A DNA stretch of 64,000 bases from Bacteroidota bacterium (GCA_018267285.1 JAFDYU010000002.1:186001-250000), one strand, 5' to 3'. Shown: positions 1 to 8,710, numbered from the stretch's first letter. The notes: generated by a model from the sequence alone, not told the origin. Translations and numbers: made by a program.

Positions 1-2338
1 CTCTTCTAAAAAATACTTCTGCAGAATTTTCGCCCAACTCAATGGCTTTGGTAAAATCGGGAATCGATTTAGCACAGTCGGCCAGTTCAAAATACGAGTT
101 ACCCCGCGCTGCAAATACTTGCTTGTCTTTAGCCCCTGCGTTGATGGCCTTAGTCAAATCATCAATCGATTCTTTGTAATTTTTTAAATTAAATTTCGAT
201 AACCCCGACATGGCGTATTCATCTACGGAAGCCTGCCCTGCGGCAATCACCACACTCAAGTCCTTTACTACCTTTTGCCATTCGTTCAGTTTGAAGTTTG
301 CGGCCGCCCTGTTTTTCAGGGCTTGAGCGTAGTTGGGTTTGAGTTGCAATGATTTATCAAAATCTATCAACGATTCTTTTACTTGATTCAAGTTTAATTT
401 TGCCTTACCCCGGTTGTTGAACACCACTTCCGTGTTTACTCCAAGTGTAATTGCTTTATCGTAAGCACCGATTGCCCCGGCATAATTTTCAGATTTAAAT
501 CGACCGTTGCCAGCCTGAAAATAAACCTCTTTATTTTGACTGTTGGCGATAATTGCTTTCTCCAAATACGTGAGGGCTTCTTTATCTTTTTGTTGTTGTA
601 AATAGGCTAAGCCCAAATCTTCCAATGTTAAGATGTCCGGGTTGCTTTGCGCGATTTTTTCGAGGTCGGAAATGGCGCTGCCGTAATCTTTTGTTTCGAA
701 TTGCGATTTTCCGCGTTTTTCGTACAATGCGTTTTCTTTTTCTCCGCCTTGCTCGGCCGCATTCAAAGCTTCAATACATCCTTTGTATTCTTTTGCATCG
801 AACCGAAGGTAGCCCAACATCAAATTTGTTTTAACGTCTTTCGCGCCTGCCTTAACGGCTTTCTCTAAGAATGTTTTAGCGGCATCGTTTTCTTTCAAAT
901 TATATTTTGAAACGCCAAGCATCCTCAAAAGCTCGACCGACTCACCTTCCGTTGTTCTCACCTTTTCTAAATCTTCGGAACTTCCTTTGTAATCGGCTAT
1001 ACTGAAACGCACAGTTCCCCGATTCAAAAATGCTTTGGTATAATCGGGTTTAATAGCAATGGCTTTATCAAAGTCTGTTAAAGCTCCCTGCAAGTCGCCA
1101 ACTGTAGCTTTGGCCTTTCCGCGATTATTAAAAATAACTGCATCGGTCTGCGCAAGGGCAATGGCCTTGTCGTAATAGCTAATAGCGTTGGCAAAATCTT
1201 TTTTCAAAAACATGGCGTCACCCAAATCTTTAAAGGCATCGTAATCTATTGCGCCCATCGCCACAGCTTTTTCCAAATCTTTGGTGGCGTTATCCATATC
1301 TTTTTGTTGGTATTCGGAAATACCCTTGTACAGAAAAATTTCTTTGGTGTTGGAACCCAGAGCTACTGCCCTGCCCAACGACTGCACTACACCTGCATAA
1401 TCTTTTGCTTTAAATTGACAGGTGCCAAGTTGTTCAAAAATATCTTTATCGCTCACGCCCATGGACACCGCGGCAGCGAGAGAACCGGTTGCTTCTGTAA
1501 AATTGTTTTCGCGATATAAACTTGTGCCCAGCATTCTATAAACATCTTTGTCTTTCACGCCTTTGCCCACTGTTTTGTTCAAGGCCTCAGCGCTGCCTTT
1601 GTAATCTTGCAGATTGAATTTTGCCGTTCCTGTTTTTTGATAAAATTCTGCATCGTTTTTTCCGGAAAGTATCAGTTTGTCGTAATCGGCAGAAGCACCT
1701 TTCCAATCTTTCAGTTGGTACCGCACATCGGCCCGGTTTTCTAAGGCTTTGTCGTAATCGGGTTTTACAGCCAATGCTTCCGAAAAATCTTTTTCAGCTC
1801 CCGCCAAATCTTTTAAGTTCAACTTTGCTTTTCCGCGGTTGTTGAAAAGAATGGGCTCTTTTTTTCCTGCCGCTATGGCTTTATCGTAGTTGGCAATAGC
1901 ATCTTTAAAATTATTCAGTCTGAATTTTGCATTACCGAGTGTGGCAAAAACATCGGCATTGGTTGCGCCCATGGTAGCTGCTTTTTCCAAGTCGCTCGAT
2001 GCGCCCGCATAATCTTCTGCTTTGTAGCGCACCAGACCCCGGTATTCAAAAAGTTCTTCGGTATTGACCCGAGCCTTTACCGCTTCGTCAAAATCGGATT
2101 TAGCTTTCTCAAAATCGTTGAGCATAAACCCAGCTACTCCGCGTTTTACAAAGACTTCTTTATTTGAAAAATTAGTTGCAATCAGTTGCGAGAATTGTGC
2201 AGATGCTTCGGCATAGTTTCCTTGTTTCAACTTTTGCACAGCCGATTGATAGATTACTTGTTGAAGTGAGTCTTGATTTTGTGCTCCCGCATTCAAAACC
2301 AGAAGGCCGATGGCCGCTGTAAAAAAAACAAACTTCAT
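1..2338 (-). CDS. Giant TPR-repeat exported protein, C-terminus cut by window edge
   Basis: The frame is open from an ATG at 2338 to the left edge (about 779 codons visible, no stop). It begins with a signal peptide (MKFVFFTAAIGLLVLNAGAQ), so the product is exported to the periplasm or envelope. The rest is a continuous array of about 22 TPR units of 34 residues, with recurring core motifs such as YDKAI and FNNRGKAK, spaced by acidic 'KPDY' turns. No enzymatic domain is visible; scaffolding or protein-protein binding is inferred from the TPR fold. Units are arranged in a higher-order repeat: the FNNRGKAK motif recurs every 237-238 residues (DNA near 1836, 1122 and 411), which is seven TPRs. 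A C-terminal domain may lie outside the window. Confidence 0.9.
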   Translation of the reverse strand, partial: MKFVFFTAAIGLLVLNAGAQNQDSLQQVIYQSAVQKLKQGNYAEASAQFSQLIATNFSNKEVFVKRGVAGFMLNDFEKAKSDFDEAVKARVNTEELFEYRGLVRYKAEDYAGASSDLEKAATMGATNADVFATLGNAKFRLNNFKDAIANYDKAIAAGKKEPILFNNRGKAKLNLKDLAGAEKDFSEALAVKPDYDKALENRADVRYQLKDWKGASADYDKLILSGKNDAEFYQKTGTAKFNLQDYKGSAEALNKTVGKGVKDKDVYRMLGTSLYRENNFTEATGSLAAAVSMGVSDKDIFEQLGTCQFKAKDYAGVVQSLGRAVALGSNTKEIFLYKGISEYQQKDMDNATKDLEKAVAMGAIDYDAFKDLGDAMFLKKDFANAISYYDKAIALAQTDAVIFNNRGKAKATVGDLQGALTDFDKAIAIKPDYTKAFLNRGTVRFSIADYKGSSEDLEKVRTTEGESVELLRMLGVSKYNLKENDAAKTFLEKAVKAGAKDVKTNLMLGYLRFDAKEYKGCIEALNAAEQGGEKENALYEKRGKSQFETKDYGSAISDLEKIAQSNPDILTLEDLGLAYLQQQKDKEALTYLEKAIIANSQNKEVYFQAGNGRFKSENYAGAIGAYDKAITLGVNTEVVFNNRGKAKLNLNQVKESLIDFDKSLQLKPNYAQALKNRAAANFKLNEWQKVVKDLSVVIAAGQASVDEYAMSGLSKFNLKNYKESIDDLTKAINAGAKDKQVFAARGNSYFELADCAKSIPDFTKAIELGENSAEVFFRR

Positions 2339-2431
2339 ACCATTGATTATTTTTAATCAAAAGTATGGATTGCTTCCGAGCAAAACCAAAAAAAATCACA
2401 CGACCTTTGGTCTATGATTTTGGTTTTGACC

Positions 2432-2554
2432 TTATTTAGAAAATTTATTGAAAAAATATGTAATCAACAGCCAGACTACCATTATCAAAACGAGGTAGCC
2501 AAATACTTTCGCCCGTTGGTAAAAACTTTTTGTAGACAGCCCGCGCTTAGACAT
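2432..2554 (-). CDS. Small single-TM protein (40 aa), putative
   Basis: This short ORF starts at an ATG that overlaps the stop of the upstream small ORF (TAATG, 2552-2556). The N-terminus is basic (MSKRGLSTKSFYQRAKVFGY), followed by one strongly hydrophobic helix at about residues 20-34 and a basic tail. It fits a one-pass inner-membrane microprotein. I do not recognise the family. Support is the overlap and the positive-inside membrane topology only, so it could be a chance ORF. Confidence 0.4.
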   Translation of the reverse strand: MSKRGLSTKSFYQRAKVFGYLVLIMVVWLLITYFFNKFSK

Positions 2555-2667
2555 TACCTGATGTATGAACTGCTTACGTTAAAAAGTATAAACGCCACTA
2601 AGGCGAGCATCAGTAGCCAACCGACAATGCGAGTTTTTTGATGATGAAACACGGTTAAGGTTTTCAT
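2554..2667 (-). CDS. Small single-TM protein (37 aa), putative
   Basis: An ATG at 2667 opens a 37-codon ORF with a basic head (MKTLTVFHHQKTR) and a hydrophobic helix at about residues 14-30. Its stop overlaps the start of the next small ORF, suggesting translational coupling. The frame stays open upstream to 2748, but only the ATG at 2667 gives a sensible membrane protein. It lies 158 nt downstream of the anti-sigma gene on the same strand and could be the tail of that operon. Family unknown. Confidence 0.35.
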   Translation of the reverse strand: MKTLTVFHHQKTRIVGWLLMLALVAFILFNVSSSYIR

Positions 2668-2825
2668 AAAACATGAATCAAACAGTGAAATGAATATCCA
2701 CAATACCCAAACTACTTCTAACCGAAAATCTACCAATGACGGATACACTCGTTAAACAGATAAACAAAGCAATTAGTTGCACTGCATATTTTGAAATGTA
2801 AAAAAAATAACGGCAAGTGCGGTAG

Positions 2826-3614
2826 TTAGCCCTTGCCAACATTACCGGCTACTTGCATGGTCTGCAATGTGGGTGAAGTGCTGCCTCCTTTTGGCTCTAT
2901 AGTAACCGCAAATGTTGTAGCTTCTTTGTCGGCCGTTTTCATCTTGATAAGGCCCGCAGTAGTTCCATCAAACACACCAGCATCTACGGGCTTGCCGTTT
3001 ACAATGGCCCACAGTTGATATTGATTTTCGTTAGAAAGCGCTCGAAGATTTTGCACGCTCAGAAAAACTTCCTTGGTTTGATTGTTCCAGTAAACGGATG
3101 CCAACGCCTGCGGTGCGTTAGAAGTGCCTGTCATCACAATTTTTTTAAAATCCGGATTGTCAATAATCTTCAAATCGTTTTCTATTCGATCTAATTTAAG
3201 ATGCACTCGGTTATAGTCTTGAGCAACAAGCCGATTTTGGGCAATCAAGTTGTTGAGTGTTACTTCGGAGTTTTTCCATTTGGCCCGGTAATCGTAAGCG
3301 AGGTACCCCATGCCGAGCGTCACGGCAACGGAAGCTGCAACTGCGTATTTCCAAATAGAAGAAGACGAATTCAGTAAAATTGTTTTTCCGTCAGGACTAA
3401 TGGCTGTTGTTAATTTTGTTTTAAGCAAGGCGTTTGGCTGTACGGCCAAATTCAACAAGATTGTTTCGTTGGTTTCTTCTATGCGTTTCAGTTCTTCAAA
3501 CAACTCCGGGTATTGTTTCGTATTCAATTCAACGGCTTTACGTTCTGCTTCAGTCAGTTCGCCCAGGGCGTATGCCTCTAAAATTCCGCTCGCTATGTAT
3601 TCCTGTAAATTCAA
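2826..3614 (-). CDS. Anti-sigma factor, RskA-like, membrane-anchored
   Basis: This 262-residue protein should bind and inhibit the ECF sigma factor encoded just upstream (4-nt ATGA overlap, so translationally coupled). The cytoplasmic N-terminal part (1-85) has the acidic helical start typical of sigma-binding domains (YIASGILEAYALGELTEAER). One transmembrane helix follows at about 88-107 (WKYAVAASVAVTLGMGYLAY), then a coiled-coil stretch to about 160 and a periplasmic beta-rich domain resembling the RskA C-terminal domain (pattern QNLRAL...YQLWAIVNGKPVDAGVF). No Zn-binding HxxxCxxC motif is present. The activating signal cannot be read from the sequence. Confidence 0.85.
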   Translation of the reverse strand: MNLQEYIASGILEAYALGELTEAERKAVELNTKQYPELFEELKRIEETNETILLNLAVQPNALLKTKLTTAISPDGKTILLNSSSSIWKYAVAASVAVTLGMGYLAYDYRAKWKNSEVTLNNLIAQNRLVAQDYNRVHLKLDRIENDLKIIDNPDFKKIVMTGTSNAPQALASVYWNNQTKEVFLSVQNLRALSNENQYQLWAIVNGKPVDAGVFDGTTAGLIKMKTADKEATTFAVTIEPKGGSTSPTLQTMQVAGNVGKG

Positions 3615-4144
3615 TCTTCTTTCAATATGGTTCTCAATTCTTTTAAAGCCAATCGGGTTCGTGTTTTAACAGTTCCTAACGGAATCTGAAATTCATCGGC
3701 CAATTCGGATTGTGTGTAGCCTTTTAAGTAGAGGTGTTCGATCACAAATTTTTGTTCGGCCGGCAATCGTTCAATTACTTCACGCATACCGAGGGCGTCC
3801 ACCGTCATCTCAAATTTTTCCTGGTTTTCAACCTTATGTACGAGATTAGCGAGGTCATCAGTTTTTCGATTTTTATTCATTTCTTTCGAGCGGGTTCTGT
3901 CGATCGCCAGATTTCGGGTGAGGTGCAGCATCCAGGTAAACAACCTGCCTTTGATTTCATCGTACGAAGCAATGCGATCCCAAATTTTCAAAAAAGCATC
4001 TTGCAGCACCTCTTGGGCAATGTCTTCGTTGCGCACCACACGCAAAACAACGCCATACAATGCGCCCGAATAATTATCGTACAAATATTCGAAAGCTTTG
4101 CGATCTTGTTGCTTTAACCGATTTACCAGTTGTGCTTCTTCAAT
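3611..4144 (-). CDS. ECF RNA polymerase sigma factor (SigK-like), start uncertain
   Basis: This is an RNA polymerase sigma-70 family ECF factor. Region 2 begins at AFEYLYDNYSGALYG and continues through DAFLKIWDRI and TWMLHLTRNLAID; region 4 is the helix-turn-helix around YTQSELADEFQIPLGTVKTR. It is paired with the anti-sigma gene by a 4-nt overlap. The start is a problem. The only in-frame ATG is at 4381, which would add about 79 unrelated residues and run antisense through the neighbouring His-rich gene. Between a TAnnTTTG-like box (4199-4192) and region 2 there is no ATG, GTG or TTG in frame. I place the start at an ATT codon (4144), giving 177 residues, a normal ECF length; an in-frame CTG at 4129 is the alternative. 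Confidence 0.85.
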   Translation of the reverse strand: MEEAQLVNRLKQQDRKAFEYLYDNYSGALYGVVLRVVRNEDIAQEVLQDAFLKIWDRIASYDEIKGRLFTWMLHLTRNLAIDRTRSKEMNKNRKTDDLANLVHKVENQEKFEMTVDALGMREVIERLPAEQKFVIEHLYLKGYTQSELADEFQIPLGTVKTRTRLALKELRTILKED

Positions 4145-4191
4145 ATAATGTTTGGGTGTGGCGATAAGAAAATAGATGTTGTGTGTACACT

Positions 4192-4199
4192 CAAAAATA
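4192..4199 (-). promoter_or_regulatory. Putative -7 box (TATTTTTG) for the sigma/anti-sigma operon
   Basis: On the minus strand the octamer matches the Bacteroidota -7 consensus TAnnTTTG. It would give a transcript start near 4185, about 40 nt before the ATT codon used for the sigma factor. No good -33 TTTG sits 19-21 nt upstream, so support is partial. Confidence 0.35.
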
Positions 4200-4251
4200 T
4201 GGGAAATAAAAGAGAAACGGTTAGGTTGAAATGGTAAATTGCCAAAGAAAA

Positions 4252-4647
4252 ATGAAGTCGGCCAAAGCCATATTGATATTAGTCTTTTATGCAACCTCAA
4301 TTTTAGGGTACGGCACGCTGTATTTTTTGCATTCCCTGGCCCACCGTTTCGAAAACCCGATTCACCATCACCAAGTTGCACCCTCGCACCATCATTATTT
4401 CGAAGATCACGGGGCTTCCAAATTTCTTATGGAAGTACAAGCCGAAAGCGATTATCAACAAGCAATTAAGATTGTGAAGGCTCTTTACTTCTTTTCATTT
4501 TATGAGGACACAGATCAGCTCAAAACAACTTTTAAAGTTGTTGAAACAACGCATTTCAGTTTTTCAATAAATTTTTTTTCTAGCTTAAATTCAGCTCCAC
4601 CCTCGCCACCACCCGACCCGGGTAATCTATCCTTCTTTATTATTTAA
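4252..4647 (+). CDS. His-rich small envelope protein upstream of TonB receptor
   Basis: This is a 131-residue protein from the ATG at 4252; an in-frame ATG at 4231 would add seven residues but spoil the export signal. The N-terminus is a hydrophobic signal or anchor (MKSAKAILILVFYATSILGY). Histidine clusters follow (HSLAHRF, IHHHQVAPSHHHYFEDHG), which look metal-binding. The C-terminus is short and Pro-rich (APPSPPPDPG). The TonB receptor gene begins 140 nt downstream on the same strand. Function is not recognised. A role in divalent-metal handling or sensing with the receptor is inferred from the histidines and the neighbour. Confidence 0.6.
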   Translation: MKSAKAILILVFYATSILGYGTLYFLHSLAHRFENPIHHHQVAPSHHHYFEDHGASKFLMEVQAESDYQQAIKIVKALYFFSFYEDTDQLKTTFKVVETTHFSFSINFFSSLNSAPPSPPPDPGNLSFFII

Positions 4648-4673
4648 CCGATGTTGTGCGAACTATAAGTTAG

Positions 4674-4704
4674 ATGTCAGATTTCGGCAGGCTCAACCTG
4701 ACAT
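4674..4704. repeat. REP-like inverted repeat
   Basis: The 7-nt arms ATGTCAG (4674-4680) and CTGACAT (4698-4704) are exact inverted repeats. The loop contains a second small palindrome-like core (CAGGCTCAACCTG). Such TTCGGCAGGCTCA...CTGACA elements resemble intergenic REP-type repeats. A single copy was recognised in this window. Confidence 0.35.
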
Positions 4705-4786
4705 TTGCGCAGCGTCAATAATTAAACTAATAAATCTGGCTCTGACATTAAGTCTTGAGTTTGATCTACTATTCATTTTACCTCTT

Positions 4787-7042
4787 ATGCAAAAAGTATT
4801 ACTTTTTCTATTATTTCTATTTTGTTTTAATTTTTCGCAGGGGCAAACGGGCATTATCTCAGGAAGAGTTATTAATCAAAAAGATGGAGAACCGCTTTCG
4901 GGCGCAACCATCTTGTTATCTCAAAAAAATACAGGGAGTGTTTCCGATGCCCTTGGCAACTATAAAATCACCAATGTTGATTTTGGAAATTACACACTCA
5001 CGGCTTCTTTTATCGGTTATGAAACAGTGACGCAAGATGTGGGCGTTAACAGCACAAAAGCTTTAGTGGTTGATTTTGAATTAAAGCCGGGAAGCCTACA
5101 ACTTGCAGATGTTACCGTTACTGCAAACACCAGCAAAAATCTTACTACTATTTCAGCCATCGACATCAAACTGCGGCCCATCAACACTGCACAAGATGTA
5201 TTGCGTATGGTACCCGGACTTTTCATAGCCCAACACGCAGGTGGCGGCAAGGCTGAACAAATTTTTTTGCGAGGCTTTGATTGCGACCACGGCACAGACA
5301 TTAATCTCTCTGTAGATGGGCTGCCCGTAAACATGGTGTCACATGCACACGGGCAAGGATATTCGGATCTTCATTTCATCATCCCCGAAACGATAGAGTC
5401 TGTCGATTTTAACAAAGGTCCGTACTATGCCGACAAAGGAAATTTTACCACAGCCGGCTACGTGGCATTCAAAACAAAAAATATCCTTGACCGCAATTTG
5501 ATTAAGTATGAATCGGGACAGTTTGGGTTAAACCGCGGGTTGGCAATGATCAACTTACTGAATAAATCAACCGCCAACCGATTTAAGCAAAGTGCTTTTG
5601 TTGCCGCAGAGTACTCGCATACCAACGGATTTTTTGTGAGTCCGCAAGATTTCGGTCGGCTCAATGTGTTGGGTAAGTACACTGCCTGGTGGAACAGCCG
5701 TAATATGTTGAACATTACGCTCTCCGATTTCGACAGCAAGTGGAATGCCTCCGGCCAAATTCCAGATCGAGCCGTTGCCGATGGGGCGATAACTCGTTTT
5801 GGCGCCATCGACCCAACCGAAGGCGGGAGCACACAACGTGTTAATGCCAGCCTGAAACAGGTGCACACATTTGGCAATGGTGGCATTTTAGAAAATCAGG
5901 TTTTTTTCACTAAGTATGATTTCAGCCTGTACTCCAACTTCACTTTTTTTCTGAAGGATTCGGTTAACGGTGATCAGATCAATCAAGCAGAGAATAGAAA
6001 AATTTTCGGGTACAATGGGAGTTACACACAAGAATCGATTTTATTTGGAAAAAAGATCACCACCCATGTCGGAGCAACTTACCGGCACGATTTGGCAAAT
6101 AACTTGCGGCTGGCGCACACGGTCAAAAGAAAATACCTGAATGATTTTAAACTGGGCGATCTGAACGAAACCAATGCCAGCGCATTCGTCAGCGAGACTA
6201 TAAATTTATCTTCTTCACTTTCGCTGAATACTGCTCTCCGTTACGATTATTTTAGTTTTGGTTATACCGATAAATTACTCGGCCTGCCCAAACAAACGCA
6301 AACCGTACAGGTGCTTAGTCCAAAAGTGAATTTGAATTTTCAGGCCAACGCTAAAACTTCGTTGTACTTCAAATTTGGTCAGGGTTTTCATTCGAACGAT
6401 ACCCGTGTGGTGGTATCACAACTCGGCAAAGATATTTTGCCAAAGGCAACGGGGTTTGATGTGGGCACGATCTGGAAACCGCTCGACAATCTATTGATTA
6501 ATGTAGCTGCGTGGATGTTGGATCTGCAGCAAGAGTTTGTTTACGTTGGCGATGACGCTATTGTGGAAGCAAGCGGGAAAAGCCACCGGCAGGGGGTTGA
6601 TGTTTCCATGCGGTATCAAATCAATTCATGGCTCTATGCCGATGTCGATCTTAACACCACCAAGCCGCGAAGTGTTGCAGCGCCTGCGGGGCAAAACTAC
6701 ATTCCGCTTGCTCCGGTATTTACAAGTATTGGCGGGCTATCGGCCAAGAATAAGGGCGGGTGGAACGGCAGTTTGCGCTATCGTTATATGGCCGACCGAC
6801 CCGCCAATGACGACAACAGCCTGGTGGCTAAAGGGTATTTTATTACCGATGCCCTCGTAAACTTTACGCAACGAAAATATGAGGTTGGTTTATCGGCCGA
6901 AAATATTTTTAACATCGCATGGAAAGAAGCACAGTTTGCAACTACCTCGCGTTTAAAAAATGAGCCTGCGCCCGTCACCGAAATTCATTTTACACCGGGC
7001 ACGCCTTTTTTCTTGAAAGCAAGAGTAAGTTTTTTCTTTTGA
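4787..7042 (+). CDS. TonB-dependent receptor with His-rich plug
   Basis: This is a 751-residue outer-membrane receptor that would import a bound ligand using TonB energy. A signal peptide occupies 1-20 (ends FSQGQ). A carboxypeptidase-regulatory-like beta-sandwich spans about 21-100 (SGRVINQKDGEPLSGATILL). The plug covers about 110-230, and a beta-barrel runs to the C-terminal aromatic residue (ARVSFFF). The plug has a run of histidines around the ligand-facing loops (FDCDHGTD, H168; SHAHGQGYSDLHF, H186, H188, H196). Together with the His-rich protein upstream, this points to a metal ion or metal complex as ligand, which is inference. It is followed by a strong terminator. Confidence 0.9.
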   Translation: MQKVLLFLLFLFCFNFSQGQTGIISGRVINQKDGEPLSGATILLSQKNTGSVSDALGNYKITNVDFGNYTLTASFIGYETVTQDVGVNSTKALVVDFELKPGSLQLADVTVTANTSKNLTTISAIDIKLRPINTAQDVLRMVPGLFIAQHAGGGKAEQIFLRGFDCDHGTDINLSVDGLPVNMVSHAHGQGYSDLHFIIPETIESVDFNKGPYYADKGNFTTAGYVAFKTKNILDRNLIKYESGQFGLNRGLAMINLLNKSTANRFKQSAFVAAEYSHTNGFFVSPQDFGRLNVLGKYTAWWNSRNMLNITLSDFDSKWNASGQIPDRAVADGAITRFGAIDPTEGGSTQRVNASLKQVHTFGNGGILENQVFFTKYDFSLYSNFTFFLKDSVNGDQINQAENRKIFGYNGSYTQESILFGKKITTHVGATYRHDLANNLRLAHTVKRKYLNDFKLGDLNETNASAFVSETINLSSSLSLNTALRYDYFSFGYTDKLLGLPKQTQTVQVLSPKVNLNFQANAKTSLYFKFGQGFHSNDTRVVVSQLGKDILPKATGFDVGTIWKPLDNLLINVAAWMLDLQQEFVYVGDDAIVEASGKSHRQGVDVSMRYQINSWLYADVDLNTTKPRSVAAPAGQNYIPLAPVFTSIGGLSAKNKGGWNGSLRYRYMADRPANDDNSLVAKGYFITDALVNFTQRKYEVGLSAENIFNIAWKEAQFATTSRLKNEPAPVTEIHFTPGTPFFLKARVSFFF

Positions 7043-7047
7043 ACAAA

Positions 7048-7079
7048 AAGAGCGCATGAATTGATTTACATGCGCTCTT
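7048..7079. terminator. Bidirectional intrinsic terminator between TonB receptor and lpdA
   Basis: A perfect 11-bp stem (AAGAGCGCATG 7048-7058 with CATGCGCTCTT 7069-7079) encloses a 10-nt loop. A-rich sequence on the left and T-rich on the right let it work for both convergent genes. Confidence 0.8.
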
Positions 7080-7095
7080 ATTCGATAAAATTTAT

Positions 7096-8487
7096 TTACA
7101 GATGGATCACCTCACCGTACGCAGCGGCAGCGGCCTCCATCACTGCCTCACTCATGGTGGGGTGAGGGTGAACGGATTTGATGATTTCATGCCCTGTTGT
7201 CTCTAGCTTGCGTGCTGCAACCACTTCGGCAATCATTTCGGTTACATTTGCGCCAATGAAATGTGCGCCAAGCCATTCGCCATACTTGGCGTCAAAAATA
7301 ACTTTTACAAATCCATCCGGTGAGCCTGCGGCTTTTGCTTTGCCCGAAGCGGTGAACGGAAACTTGCCCACTTTAATTTGATAGCCGGCTTTCTTGGCGG
7401 CTTCTTCGGTGTAGCCCACCGATGCAATTTCGGGTGAACAGTAGGTACAGCCCGGCACGTTATTGTAATTGAGTGGCTCCGGGTTTTGCCCCGCAATTTT
7501 TTCTACGCAAATTATTCCCTCTGCCGAAGCAACGTGTGCGAGCGCTGGCCCTGAAGTAATATCGCCAATGGCATAAACACCGGGTACGTTGGTTTTGTAA
7601 AATTGATCGACCAGCACTTTTCCTTTTTCTGTTTTTACGCCCGCCTCTTCCAAGCCGATGCCTTCCAGGTTGGTGGCAATTCCAACTGCCGAAAGCACAA
7701 TGTCCGATTCGATTTTAATTTCGCCAGTGGGCGTCTTCACAGTTGAAACACAACCTTTGCCCTTGGTATCTACCGCAGTAACTTCTGAGTTGACGTGGAT
7801 GGTCATACCCGCTTTCTTAAACGATTTTTCCAACTGCTTGGAAACTTCCTCGTCCTCAACGGGTACGATGCGCGGCAAAAATTCAACGATCGTAACTTCA
7901 GCGCCCAACGTGTTGTAGAAATAGGCAAACTCAACACCGATTGCACCGGAGCCCACCACCAAAAGTTTTTTCGGGCGTTCGGGCAACACCATCGCTTCGC
8001 GGTAGCCTATAATTTTCTTTCCATCAATTTTCAGTGCGGGCAATTCGCGCGAGCGGGCACCGGTGGCAAGAATTATATTTTTGGCTTCGTAGGTTGTTTT
8101 TTTACCGGTTGCATCGGTAACCTCAACTTTGTTCCCTTTTTTCAAAACACCGTTTCCGGCAATGTGTTCGATTTTATTTTTCTTAAACAAAAACTGAATG
8201 CCTTTGCTCATGCCGTTGGCCACATCCCTGCTGCGTTTCACCACTCCGGCAAAATCTACTGACGCATCTTTCACATCAATGCCATAATCTTTGGCATGTT
8301 GTATGTATTCAAAAACATTTGCGCTCTTTAACAAAGCCTTGGTGGGTATACAACCCCAGTTAAGGCAGATGCCGCCCAGTTCGGCTTTCTCGATCACGCC
8401 AACTTTCATTCCCAATTGCGATGCACGGATGGCCGCTACATATCCTCCGGGGCCGGAGCCAATAACGATTAAATCAAAATTTGCCAT
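7096..8487 (-). CDS. lpdA: Dihydrolipoyl dehydrogenase (E3)
   Basis: This 463-residue flavoprotein reoxidises dihydrolipoamide in 2-oxoacid dehydrogenase complexes, passing electrons to NAD+. Visible features are the FAD-binding GSGPGGY (10-16), the redox disulfide CLNWGC (C41, C46), a second nucleotide-binding GSGAIGVEFA for NAD, the FAD motif YAIGDI, and the C-terminal catalytic HPHPTMSEAV with the His-Glu pair. Length is normal for the family. The E2 component in this window (49302-50591) is a possible partner, although it is not co-transcribed. Confidence 0.97.
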   Translation of the reverse strand: MANFDLIVIGSGPGGYVAAIRASQLGMKVGVIEKAELGGICLNWGCIPTKALLKSANVFEYIQHAKDYGIDVKDASVDFAGVVKRSRDVANGMSKGIQFLFKKNKIEHIAGNGVLKKGNKVEVTDATGKKTTYEAKNIILATGARSRELPALKIDGKKIIGYREAMVLPERPKKLLVVGSGAIGVEFAYFYNTLGAEVTIVEFLPRIVPVEDEEVSKQLEKSFKKAGMTIHVNSEVTAVDTKGKGCVSTVKTPTGEIKIESDIVLSAVGIATNLEGIGLEEAGVKTEKGKVLVDQFYKTNVPGVYAIGDITSGPALAHVASAEGIICVEKIAGQNPEPLNYNNVPGCTYCSPEIASVGYTEEAAKKAGYQIKVGKFPFTASGKAKAAGSPDGFVKVIFDAKYGEWLGAHFIGANVTEMIAEVVAARKLETTGHEIIKSVHPHPTMSEAVMEAAAAAYGEVIHL

Positions 8488-8710
8488 AATATCTTTCGGT
8501 TAAATGTTCTTTCGTCTAAAAAAAGCGATGCCAAATTAATTCAAATTATTGGATGCAAAAAAAAGATTAGTTTAGCACAATTTTATTTGCCGGAATAATA
8601 AATTTGAAAGAGACAATTTGGGCATACACCGCTTAACGGGAGTATTGAAAATGTAAAACTATTTATCGGTTCAGGCCGAAGCAGAATACCGGCACTTAAA
8701 GACTTTAGTA
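8488..8710. other. Intergenic region with no recognised element
   Basis: This is the divergent spacer between lpdA and a small membrane protein. It is AT-rich and should carry the promoters of both. I found no ORF, stable hairpin or clear TTTG / TAnnTTTG pair. Confidence 0.4.

Noticed and set aside
3611-4381. Sigma factor starting at the only in-frame ATG (4381)
   Set aside because: This would add 79 residues unlike any sigma region, and would overlap the His-rich gene on the other strand for more than 100 nt. A promoter-like box lies downstream of that ATG.
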